DNA from: UBA668 sp031413415 | Lineage (GTDB): Bacteria > Actinomycetota > Acidimicrobiia > Acidimicrobiales > Ilumatobacteraceae | DNA: 6,922 nucleotides | Direction: 5' to 3' | Assembly (NCBI GenBank): GCA_031413415.1 | Contig: JANOET010000432.1 | Coordinates: 1 to 6,922, forward strand | In this document: piece after piece, positions 1 through 6,669 of the stretch | How the letters are laid out: each line of letters starts with the position of its first letter | How positions within the stretch are numbered: the first letter of the stretch is position 1 | Program-made: the position numbers and the translations under genes | Notes under the pieces: model-generated | Seen by the model: only the letters and a program-made list of their open reading frames with translations | Told to the model about the DNA's origin: nothing | The model's database searches: none

Positions 1-1
1 C

Positions 2-3000
2 CGCCGCTGGGTTGGTGAAGACGGCTATCAGGGGATGGTCGCCAAACAGATGCAGTCATTCAAGCAGACCCAGCGCGAGCGAGCGGCAGCGCTGGCCGCT
101 GCAGGCACTGCACTTGGCCAAGAGAGCGCTGCGCTGGCAGATGGCGTGTCAACCGGCTTCAGCGCTCCGGCCGCAGGCGGCACGCTCGCGGTGGCAACTG
201 CCGCCGTCGACGTCGCCGGCACGATCACGGTCACCGTGACCACGCCCGGGTCGGGCTACCTCACGGCGCCGACCGTCACCATCACCGACGCCGATCCCGG
301 CGCGACGATCACGACCCCGGCCGTCGCCACCGCGACCATCCGGGTCGATGCCATCTCGGTCACCTCCGGCGCCACGGGTTACACGTCGGCTCCCGCCGTG
401 ACCATCACCGAGGCCGGCGGCGGCGCCGCCTCGGGCGCCGGCGCAACCGCAACCGCCACCACCATCGATGCCAACGGCGTGCTCCAGGCAATCAGTGTCG
501 ACACCACCGGCGCCGGCTACACGGTCCCGATGGTCGCCGTCGCGCCCAGCCAGGCCGCTGCCGAGGCGAGCGCCATCGTCGACCCCAAGGAGGGCTCGAT
601 CACGTCGATCTCGGTCACGTCGGCTGGCAGCGGGTACACCGCGCCGCCGACGCTGACCATCACGGCACCCGGCGCACACCAGGAGCCGTTCGTGCAGGCC
701 ACCGCCGTCGCCACGCTGGCGACGGGCGCGATCACCACCGTCACGGTCGACGCCCCCGGTTTCGGGTACACGGCACCGGTCGTCACCGCGTCGCCGGCCT
801 CCACCGTCGCCGCAGTGGTGAGTGGCACGGTCGACAACCTGACGCTGATCGACGGCGGGGGCAACTACATGAACCAGCCGATCGTCGAGTTCTCGCTTCC
901 CGATCTGGCGGACGGCACCCAGGCCACCGGCACGGCCGTGATGAACGCCGAAGGCATCGTCACCGCGGTGAGCATCGTCGACCCCGGTTCCGGCTACACG
1001 ACTGCACCGACCGTGCACGTCTGGGACGGCAATGCCGACAACCCCACGGGCGCACAGGTGACCGCCACGATCAACGTCACCCGCATCGACCTCACCGACA
1101 TCGGCTCGGGGTACACCTCGGCGCCAACGCTGACCATCTCCGACACGGCGTCCGGCACCGGTGACGGCGCCATGGCGACGGCCACGGTCGCGGCACAGGG
1201 CGCGATCGCCGGCATCACCGTCACCAACGGCGGCAAGGGCTACCTGACTCCCGGCCTGAAGAAGTTCGTCGACACGCTTCCCGGCATGGGTGAAGCCGGC
1301 GTCAACAACCTCGGGAACTACCTGCCCGTCGGTGATCCCGACAAGGTCACCTACGCCGGCAGCGACTACTACGAGATCGCGGTGGTGCAGTATCGCCACC
1401 AGTTCCACAGCAGCCTTCCTCCCACCCTGGTGCGCGGCTACGTCCAGCTCAGCACTTCGGTCATCCCCGGAAACCGCGTCGCATTGAGCAACGCGAACCT
1501 GGACCCCGAAAAGCCCGACACGCCCATCCTGATCGATGGTCAGCCGGTGTACGGCGTGGACACCCCCCACTACCTGGGACCGACCATCCTCGCCACCAAG
1601 AACCGCCCGGTGCGCATCCTGTTCCGCAACCTGCTGCCCACGGGCAGCGCCGGCGACCTGTTCCTGCCGGTCGACACTTCGCTCATGGGTTCTGGTGCCG
1701 GCCCCGGTAAGAAAGGCGAGGATCTCGTCGGAGCGATGATGCTGAATCCTGATGGCACTCCCATGGAGATGGCGGCCGACCAGGGAACCGTGCTCGACGG
1801 AGTTCGCAACCCGACGTGTGGCAACTCGCCCAAGCCGGCCGGTTGCTACACCGAGAACCGCGCCGAACTGCACCTGCACGGCGGCGTCACGCCGTGGATC
1901 AGCGACGGCACACCGCACCAGTGGGTGACCCCGGCCAACGAAGGTTCGGCCTACCCGAAGGGCGTCAGCGTCAGCTACGTGCCCGACATGCCGGACCCCG
2001 GTCCTGGCGCCGAGACGTTCTTCTACACCAACCAGCAGAGCGCTCGCCTGATGTTCTACCACGATCATGCATGGGGCATCACCCGGCTCAACGTGTACGC
2101 CGGCGAGGCCGCGCCGTACATCATCACCGATGAGACCGAGAAGAAGCTGTTCGGTGCGGGTCGCCCGTTCGGCGACCTCGGCACGGGCACACCGCTCGTC
2201 GTCCAGGACAAGACCTTCGTCCCCAGCGACACCACGATGGCCCAGCAGGACCCGACGTGGGACAAGACCCGTTGGGGTGGCCTCGGCAGCCTGTGGGTGC
2301 CGCACGTGTACATGCCGGCGCAGAACCCCGGTGACGCCACTGGCATGAGCTCGTTCGGTCGATGGATGTACGGACCGTGGTTCTGGCCGCCCGCGACCAA
2401 GACCAAGTACGCACCGATCGACAACCCCTACCACGACCCGACCTGCGACCCGAACGTCGCCGAGTTCTGCGAACCGGCACTCATCCCCGGTACCCCGAAC
2501 ATCTCGGTCGGCATGGAGGCGTTCAACGACACTCCCGTCGTGAACGGCGTCGCCTACCCGACCACCACGGTCGATCCCAAGGCGTACCGCTTCCGCGTGC
2601 TCAACGCCGCCAACGACCGCTTCTTCAACCTGTCGTTGTACGTCGCCGACCCCACCACTGGCACGATGTCGGAAGTGGCGCTGAACTCGGCGGAACTCGC
2701 TGCGGCGCAGACCGACCCGGTCGTGTTCCCCACGCCCGACACCTCGAAGAGCCCAGCCGGTCCCGACTGGATCCAGATCGCATCGGAAGGTGGATTCCTG
2801 CCACAGCCGGTCGTCCTGCCGGCCCAGCCGACCACGTGGATCACCGACCCCACTCGCTTCGACGTGGGCAACACCGATGCGCACTCACTGCTGCTCGCTC
2901 CTGCCGAGCGTGCCGACGTGATCGTCGACTTCTCGCAGTTCCGTGGCAAGACCCTCATCCTGTACAACGACGCACCTGCGGCGTTCCCCGCCCGCGTCCC

Positions 3001-6000
3001 CGGCTACGACTACTACACCGGTGGTCCGGACCTCAGCCCGTCGGGTGCTCCGACGACCCTGCCGGGCTACGGCCCGAACACCCGCACCGTGATGCAGATC
3101 AAGGTCACGGCCGCGGCCCCGGGTGTCCGCTTCGACAAGCCGGGCACGTCTGCGGACCGCCTCGGCGAACTGATGGCGGCCTTCGCCCACAACGCCGGCG
3201 GTACCGGCGTGTTCGAGGAGAGCCAGCACGCTCCGATCGTCGGCCAGGCGGCGTACAACTCGGCGATGGGCACGAACTTCGTGTCGGCCGGCTGGTGCAA
3301 CAGCCCGAGCCGCCCTACGGCCAAGTGCGACGGCTTCGCTCGCATCGCCGAGCAGGGTGGTCAGCAGTTCAAGTTCGACACCGTCGATCCCACCGCGCAG
3401 GCCTCCACCACGGTGGCCCCAGCATCAGATGGCATCGACGTGACGGCGTTCGCTGGCGGCACGCTGTCGGTGGCGGCAACAGCCGTCGGTTTCGGTGACA
3501 ACGGCAAGCTGTCCGTCGTCACCGCCGGTGGGACGGCCAACCTCACCTACACCGGCCTGAAGGTCGACAAGATCACCACCGGTCTGATGAAGGAGGAGTC
3601 GACGGTCGGCGCCGTCACCTTCCTCGGCGTCCGATACGTGTCCGGAGCGGGCGTGCTCGCAACCGGCGACACCGTGAACGGCCCGCTGGGGCAATTGGCG
3701 GTGCCGTTCGAACCGAAGGGCATCCACGACGAGATGAACTCGGCGACGTTCGACGAGTTCGGGCGCATGACGGCCAACCTCGGGCTCGAGGCACCGGGTG
3801 CGACACCACTCACCCAGAACATCATCCTCTACCCCTACACGCAGCCGGCGACCGAGATCCTCAAGTCGGTCGACTTCCCGACCACGATGGACGTCACGCC
3901 CATTTCGTCGGCGGCCGATGGCACGCAGATCTGGAAGATCACCCACAACGGCGTCGACACGCACCCGATCCACTTCCACCTGTACGACGTGCAGGTGATC
4001 AACCGGGTGTCGTGGGACAACATCGTGCAACCTCCCGAGCCCAACGAGCTCGGCTGGAAGGACACCGTTCGCGTCAATCCGCTCCAGGACACGATCGTCG
4101 CCGTGCGACCGATCATCCCGGTGCTGCCGTTCGCGATCCCCGACAGCCGGCGACCGCTCAACCCGATGATGCCGCTCGGCGCACGGGGCGATCAGAACGG
4201 CACACTCGGCAGCCAGGCCGGCTTCAACAACACCGACGTGAACGGCGCCCCGATCGCGCCGATCATCAACACGGTCCAGAACTTCCATTGGGAGTACGTG
4301 CTCCACTGCCACATCCTGAGCCACGCAGAGATGGACATGATGCGCCCGGTGCAGGTGGAGGTCACCTGGCTTCCCCCCGAGGCACCGTCGGCGACAGCGG
4401 ATGTCACCGGAGAGGGCGTCGTCCTGAGCTGGAACGACCCGACGGCCGTCCGGCTCACGGGTGCCGGTGAGATCGACCTCGTGCAGGCGAACATCGACAT
4501 GAAGAGGGCCGAGATCGGCTTCCGCATCGAGCGCTCGCCGGTCGATGTCGAGAACTGGGCCGAGGTCGGCATCGCCCGCGCCAACGCCACGACCTACACC
4601 GACCTCACTGGCGTGCCCGGCGTGGCCTACGAGTACAAGGTGACCTCGTGGAACGAGGCTGGCACCGCATCGTCGGTGCCCGTCACCGCCTCGGTGGTGA
4701 CCTCGGCACCGCCTGCGCCGACGATGTTGACAGCCACCGTCGACGCGGTCGGCCCGAGCGTCGTGCTCGGGTGGAAGGCGCCCACGGGCGCTGCGGTGAC
4801 GAGCATCGTCGTCCAGCGGGCAACCAACGGGGGTGCCTTCGCCGACGTCGCCTCCCTGCCGCTGACGGGTGTCCTGGCGACCGTCATTCCCACCTCATGG
4901 ACCGACACCTCGGTGACGGCGGGAGAGGCGTATCAGTACCAGGTCCGTGCTGTGAGCGCTGGTGGCACCTCGGTGCCGTCCGCACCACCGGTGTCGATCC
5001 GGATCGACTCGACGACCACGACCCTCACCCACGCACCGAGCCCGTCGGCATCGGGCGCCAACGTTCGGTTCACCGCCAAGGTGACGGCGACCGTTCCCGG
5101 CATCGTTCCGACCGGTGCCGTGACCTTCACGGGCGGCGGTGTCGTCACCACGGTCGATCTCGACCTCGACGGTGTCGCCACACTCGACACGGCGGCACTG
5201 CCGGCCGGTTCGAACGTCGTCACCGCCGAGTACGGCGGCTCGGGGGCACTGCTTCCGAGCAGCGCGACGGTCACCCATGCGGTGCGCCCGGCGGTGTCGC
5301 TGTCCGGCAGCGGCAGCCCGGCCATGTACGGCGACCCGGTCGTGTTCACGGCTGTCGTCGCACCCGCCGCGGCGACGGGCACCGTCACGTTCACGTTCGA
5401 CAAGGGCCTCCCATCCGAGGTGTCGAGGACCGCGGCAGTCGTCGGCGGTACGGCGACCTACACCTCGACGACGCTGACCGTGGGCAACCACTCCGTCGTC
5501 GCCACCTACAACGGCGACGGAACGTTCCTGTCCGGAACCAGCCCGTCGATGCAGCAGGTGATCACGGCGATCGCCACCACGACAGTGCTGACGTCCAACA
5601 GGAACCCGGCGCAACCGACGCAGGTGGTCACCTTCACGGCGAGGGTCACCGAGTCGGTGTCCGGCGCTGCGGTGCCGGCCGGGGTGGTGACGTTCCGGAT
5701 CACGAATCCGGGCGCCCTCGCCACGACACAGACGGTGGCGGTCGACACGCAGGGTCGAGCGACGTTCGCCACATCGAGCATGTCCGAGGCAACCCACGTG
5801 GTGACGGCGACGTACAACGCGACGATCCCCTGGATGGGCAGCACCAGTGCGCCGCTCTCACAGGTGGTCGCCAAGCGTGCCTCGTCGGTGTCGCTGGTCT
5901 CGTCGGACACGACGACCGTGTTCGGTCAGACGGTCACCTTCACCGCAACCATGAACACGGTGGCGGCGGCGGGCACGGTCACGTTCACGATCGGGACTCG

Positions 6001-6445
6001 CAAGCTGGTCGGGGTGGTCGACGGCGACGGCATTGCCCGGGTGGTGGTCAGCAACCTGGCCGTCGGAACGCACCGTGTGACAGCTGCATACAGCGGCTCG
6101 CCGCTGTACAACCCGAGCACGTCGGCAGCGCTCAACCAGATCGTGAGCAAGGCGGCGACGGCCACCCGGGTGGTCTCCAGTCGCAACCCCGCCCCTCGCG
6201 GCGCTGTGGTGACCTTCACCGCGACGGTCACGGCGGCCAATCCGGGAGTGGGCGTGCCCAGCGGGACCGTTCGCTTCTCGATCGGAGGCCTGATCCGTGA
6301 TGTGGTGCTCAACCAAGCCGGGCGGGCGTCGTACTCCACGAGTGGCCTGACGGTCGGTACCCACACGATCACGGCGACCTACCTGGGGAACGCCAACTTC
6401 ACGGGGTCCACCGGCAGCGTGGCTGGGCGCCAACGGATCACCTGA
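2..6445 (+). CDS. Giant CotA-like multicopper oxidase with N-terminal Gly-Tyr repeats and C-terminal FN3 and Ig-like repeats (5' partial)
   Basis: Residues are numbered from the ATG at 35. Four copper motifs are intact: HLHGG (613-617), HDH (676-678), HPIHFH (1310-1315) and HCHILSH with axial Met (1424-1435). These supply one type 1 copper and a trinuclear cluster, so the enzyme should oxidise a substrate and reduce O2 to water. CotA-like landmarks are HQFHSSLPPT (455-464), TRLNVYAG just after HDH, YRFRVLNAAN (851-860) and LLLAPAERADVIVDF (about 951-965). The core spans about 1,000 residues against about 510 for whole CotA, because of insertions. Flanks are nine Gly-Tyr repeats, two FN3-like domains and five Ig-like repeats, which imply export. 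No LPXTG motif or C-terminal membrane segment is present. The frame is open from position 2, the ATG at 35 has only an abutting AGGGG, and no signal peptide follows it, so the real start is probably upstream. The stop is TGA at 6443-6445. Mn(II) or phenol oxidation is possible by analogy with large MofA/OmpB-type oxidases, but this is inference. Confidence 0.93.
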   Translation, partial: RRWVGEDGYQGMVAKQMQSFKQTQRERAAALAAAGTALGQESAALADGVSTGFSAPAAGGTLAVATAAVDVAGTITVTVTTPGSGYLTAPTVTITDADPGATITTPAVATATIRVDAISVTSGATGYTSAPAVTITEAGGGAASGAGATATATTIDANGVLQAISVDTTGAGYTVPMVAVAPSQAAAEASAIVDPKEGSITSISVTSAGSGYTAPPTLTITAPGAHQEPFVQATAVATLATGAITTVTVDAPGFGYTAPVVTASPASTVAAVVSGTVDNLTLIDGGGNYMNQPIVEFSLPDLADGTQATGTAVMNAEGIVTAVSIVDPGSGYTTAPTVHVWDGNADNPTGAQVTATINVTRIDLTDIGSGYTSAPTLTISDTASGTGDGAMATATVAAQGAIAGITVTNGGKGYLTPGLKKFVDTLPGMGEAGVNNLGNYLPVGDPDKVTYAGSDYYEIAVVQYRHQFHSSLPPTLVRGYVQLSTSVIPGNRVALSNANLDPEKPDTPILIDGQPVYGVDTPHYLGPTILATKNRPVRILFRNLLPTGSAGDLFLPVDTSLMGSGAGPGKKGEDLVGAMMLNPDGTPMEMAADQGTVLDGVRNPTCGNSPKPAGCYTENRAELHLHGGVTPWISDGTPHQWVTPANEGSAYPKGVSVSYVPDMPDPGPGAETFFYTNQQSARLMFYHDHAWGITRLNVYAGEAAPYIITDETEKKLFGAGRPFGDLGTGTPLVVQDKTFVPSDTTMAQQDPTWDKTRWGGLGSLWVPHVYMPAQNPGDATGMSSFGRWMYGPWFWPPATKTKYAPIDNPYHDPTCDPNVAEFCEPALIPGTPNISVGMEAFNDTPVVNGVAYPTTTVDPKAYRFRVLNAANDRFFNLSLYVADPTTGTMSEVALNSAELAAAQTDPVVFPTPDTSKSPAGPDWIQIASEGGFLPQPVVLPAQPTTWITDPTRFDVGNTDAHSLLLAPAERADVIVDFSQFRGKTLILYNDAPAAFPARVPGYDYYTGGPDLSPSGAPTTLPGYGPNTRTVMQIKVTAAAPGVRFDKPGTSADRLGELMAAFAHNAGGTGVFEESQHAPIVGQAAYNSAMGTNFVSAGWCNSPSRPTAKCDGFARIAEQGGQQFKFDTVDPTAQASTTVAPASDGIDVTAFAGGTLSVAATAVGFGDNGKLSVVTAGGTANLTYTGLKVDKITTGLMKEESTVGAVTFLGVRYVSGAGVLATGDTVNGPLGQLAVPFEPKGIHDEMNSATFDEFGRMTANLGLEAPGATPLTQNIILYPYTQPATEILKSVDFPTTMDVTPISSAADGTQIWKITHNGVDTHPIHFHLYDVQVINRVSWDNIVQPPEPNELGWKDTVRVNPLQDTIVAVRPIIPVLPFAIPDSRRPLNPMMPLGARGDQNGTLGSQAGFNNTDVNGAPIAPIINTVQNFHWEYVLHCHILSHAEMDMMRPVQVEVTWLPPEAPSATADVTGEGVVLSWNDPTAVRLTGAGEIDLVQANIDMKRAEIGFRIERSPVDVENWAEVGIARANATTYTDLTGVPGVAYEYKVTSWNEAGTASSVPVTASVVTSAPPAPTMLTATVDAVGPSVVLGWKAPTGAAVTSIVVQRATNGGAFADVASLPLTGVLATVIPTSWTDTSVTAGEAYQYQVRAVSAGGTSVPSAPPVSIRIDSTTTTLTHAPSPSASGANVRFTAKVTATVPGIVPTGAVTFTGGGVVTTVDLDLDGVATLDTAALPAGSNVVTAEYGGSGALLPSSATVTHAVRPAVSLSGSGSPAMYGDPVVFTAVVAPAAATGTVTFTFDKGLPSEVSRTAAVVGGTATYTSTTLTVGNHSVVATYNGDGTFLSGTSPSMQQVITAIATTTVLTSNRNPAQPTQVVTFTARVTESVSGAAVPAGVVTFRITNPGALATTQTVAVDTQGRATFATSSMSEATHVVTATYNATIPWMGSTSAPLSQVVAKRASSVSLVSSDTTTVFGQTVTFTATMNTVAAAGTVTFTIGTRKLVGVVDGDGIARVVVSNLAVGTHRVTAAYSGSPLYNPSTSAALNQIVSKAATATRVVSSRNPAPRGAVVTFTATVTAANPGVGVPSGTVRFSIGGLIRDVVLNQAGRASYSTSGLTVGTHTITATYLGNANFTGSTGSVAGRQRIT
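218..1255 (+). repeat. Nine tandem Gly-Tyr protein repeats, about 41 residues each
   Basis: Within the oxidase gene, the motif GSGYTxAPTVTIT or a degenerate form recurs nine times. Its Tyr falls at residues 75, 116, 162, 201, 245, 278, 321, 360 and 403, so spacing is 33-46 residues. Between motifs most units carry an Ala/Thr-rich strand and a GxIxxIxV strand, which fits a small repeated beta fold. Copies 1, 4, 7 and 8 are closest to the consensus; copies 6 (GGNYMNQP) and 9 (GGKGYLTP) are worn. The repeats are diverged at DNA level. Similar motifs occur in bacterial and phage surface or structural proteins. A role as stalk, adhesin or ligand-binding module is inference. Confidence 0.85.
1340..4372 (+). 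other. Multicopper oxidase catalytic region (three cupredoxin-like domains with insertions)
   Basis: This marks the catalytic part of the large CDS, about residues 436-1446. Domain 1 (to about residue 705) carries HLHGG and HDH. Domain 2 (about 825-985) carries the PVVNG, YRFRVLNAAN and APAERADVIVDF signatures. Domain 3 (about 1250-1445) carries HPIHFH and HCHILSHAEMDM. The ligand assignment follows CotA: H613 for type 2; H615, H676, H678, H1315, H1424 and H1426 for type 3; H1313 for type 2; H1310, C1425, H1430 and axial M1435 for type 1. Asp624 occupies the place of CotA Asp116. Two insertions stand out: a Trp-rich segment at about 742-815 and a segment of about 80 residues at 1132-1215. All seven cysteines of the protein lie here. 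Confidence 0.9.
4373..5008 (+). other. Two fibronectin type III-like domains
   Basis: Residues 1447 to about 1556 and 1557 to about 1658 of the oxidase form two related units. Each starts with a Pro-rich lead-in (PPEAPSATADV and SAPPAPTMLTATV). A VVLSW or VVLGW strand follows, then an FRIERS or IVVQRA strand, and each ends with AYEYKVTSWNEAGTAS or AYQYQVRAVSAGGTS. This is the classic FN3 pattern of a core Trp and a YxYxVxAxNxxG strand. The first unit has an insertion of about 20 residues after its Trp strand. They probably act as spacers between the catalytic core and the Ig-like repeats. Confidence 0.8.
5012..6442 (+). repeat. Five tandem bacterial Ig-like repeats, 92-102 residues each
   Basis: Residues 1660-2136 hold five repeats starting near 1660, 1751, 1844, 1946 and 2038. 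Each has a V(V/T)FTAxV-type strand with its Phe at 1679, 1771, 1867, 1969 and 2061. Next come a G(T/A)VTF strand, a GxAxxxTxxLxxGxHxVTAxY strand and an end such as YNGDGTFLSGTS or YLGNANFTGSTG. This is the pattern of the Ig-like repeat family (Big_3_5 type) common in surface proteins of actinobacteria. The last repeat runs straight into the stop codon, with no sorting signal or membrane anchor after it. Confidence 0.85.
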
Positions 6446-6476
6446 TCGTCGGCGTGGCCATCAATTCGCAGTAGCA

Positions 6477-6529
6477 CAAGCGAATGAAACGAGGGAGGAG
6501 CATCCGCTCCTCCCTCGTTCCATTGCTTG
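6477..6529. terminator. Long extended hairpin, probable (bidirectional) terminator of the oxidase gene
   Basis: Beginning 31 bases after the stop codon, 6488-6501 pairs perfectly with 6506-6519 (14 bp, loop ATCC). The stem continues through one A-C mismatch, then AATG (6483-6486) with CATT (6521-6524), a bulged G6482, and CAAGC (6477-6481) with GCTTG (6525-6529). This gives about 23 pairs in all. There is no long T-run after it, only GTT and scattered Ts. It is therefore not a textbook intrinsic terminator, but T-poor hairpins of this kind are usual at gene ends in high-GC bacteria. Confidence 0.7.
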
Positions 6530-6552
6530 GTTCATGCCCAGACGCTGCAACG

Positions 6553-6581
6553 TTGGCGGATCGCGCCGCGTTGGGTAGTGT
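6553..6581 (+). promoter_or_regulatory. Candidate promoter of the tRNA-Val gene
   Basis: TTGGCG at 6553-6558 matches the -35 consensus at 4 of 6 positions. After a 17-base spacer, TAGTGT at 6576-6581 fits the relaxed TAnnnT -10 of high-GC actinobacteria. Transcription would start near 6588, about 8 bases before the mature tRNA 5' end at 6596, which is a normal leader. The hairpin upstream would insulate this unit from the oxidase gene. The match is partial, so this is a reasoned candidate only. Confidence 0.45.
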
Positions 6582-6595
6582 TGGCCGGCAATCGA

Positions 6596-6669
6596 GGGCG
6601 TGTAGCTCAGTTGGTTAGAGCGCCACCATGACACGGTGGAGGTCCCGGGTTCGAGTCCCGTCACGCCCA
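6596..6669 (+). tRNA. tRNA-Val (anticodon GAC)
   Basis: A complete 74-base cloverleaf can be folded by eye. The acceptor GGGCGTG (6596-6602) pairs perfectly with CACGCCC (6662-6668), with discriminator A6669. The D arm is GCTC/GAGC with loop AGTTGGTTA. The anticodon stem CCACC/GGTGG encloses loop ATGACAC, giving anticodon GAC, which reads GTC and is Val. The variable loop is AGGTC and the T loop is TTCGAGT. The outermost T-stem pair is a C-U mismatch (standard positions 49 and 65). CCA is not encoded and would have to be added by nucleotidyltransferase. It probably forms a monocistronic housekeeping gene. Confidence 0.96.

Noticed and set aside
12..239. Plus-strand open frame of 75 codons at the left edge
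   Set aside because: The product is Ser/Arg/Pro-rich with no motif and overlaps the oxidase frame, which is open through the same bases.
218..1255. CRISPR-like array or DNA-level repeat
   Set aside because: The periodicity is at protein level in a continuous frame; the DNA copies are diverged and there are no identical repeats with unique spacers.
149..2884. Minus-strand open frame of 911 codons opposite the oxidase
   Set aside because: It is a shadow frame caused by high G/C at third positions of the real gene. The product is Arg/Gly/Asp-rich, low in complexity and has no domain.
3425..5797. Minus-strand open frames of about 300 codons (3425-4324 and 4895-5797)
   Set aside because: They have Arg-rich low-complexity products antisense to conserved copper motifs and Ig-like repeats, with no ribosome sites of note.
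4648..6300. Plus-strand open frame of 550 codons inside the FN3/Ig-like region
   Set aside because: It lies in another frame of the real gene, with an Arg/Gly/His-rich product and no motif, while the main frame has clear Ig-like repeats.
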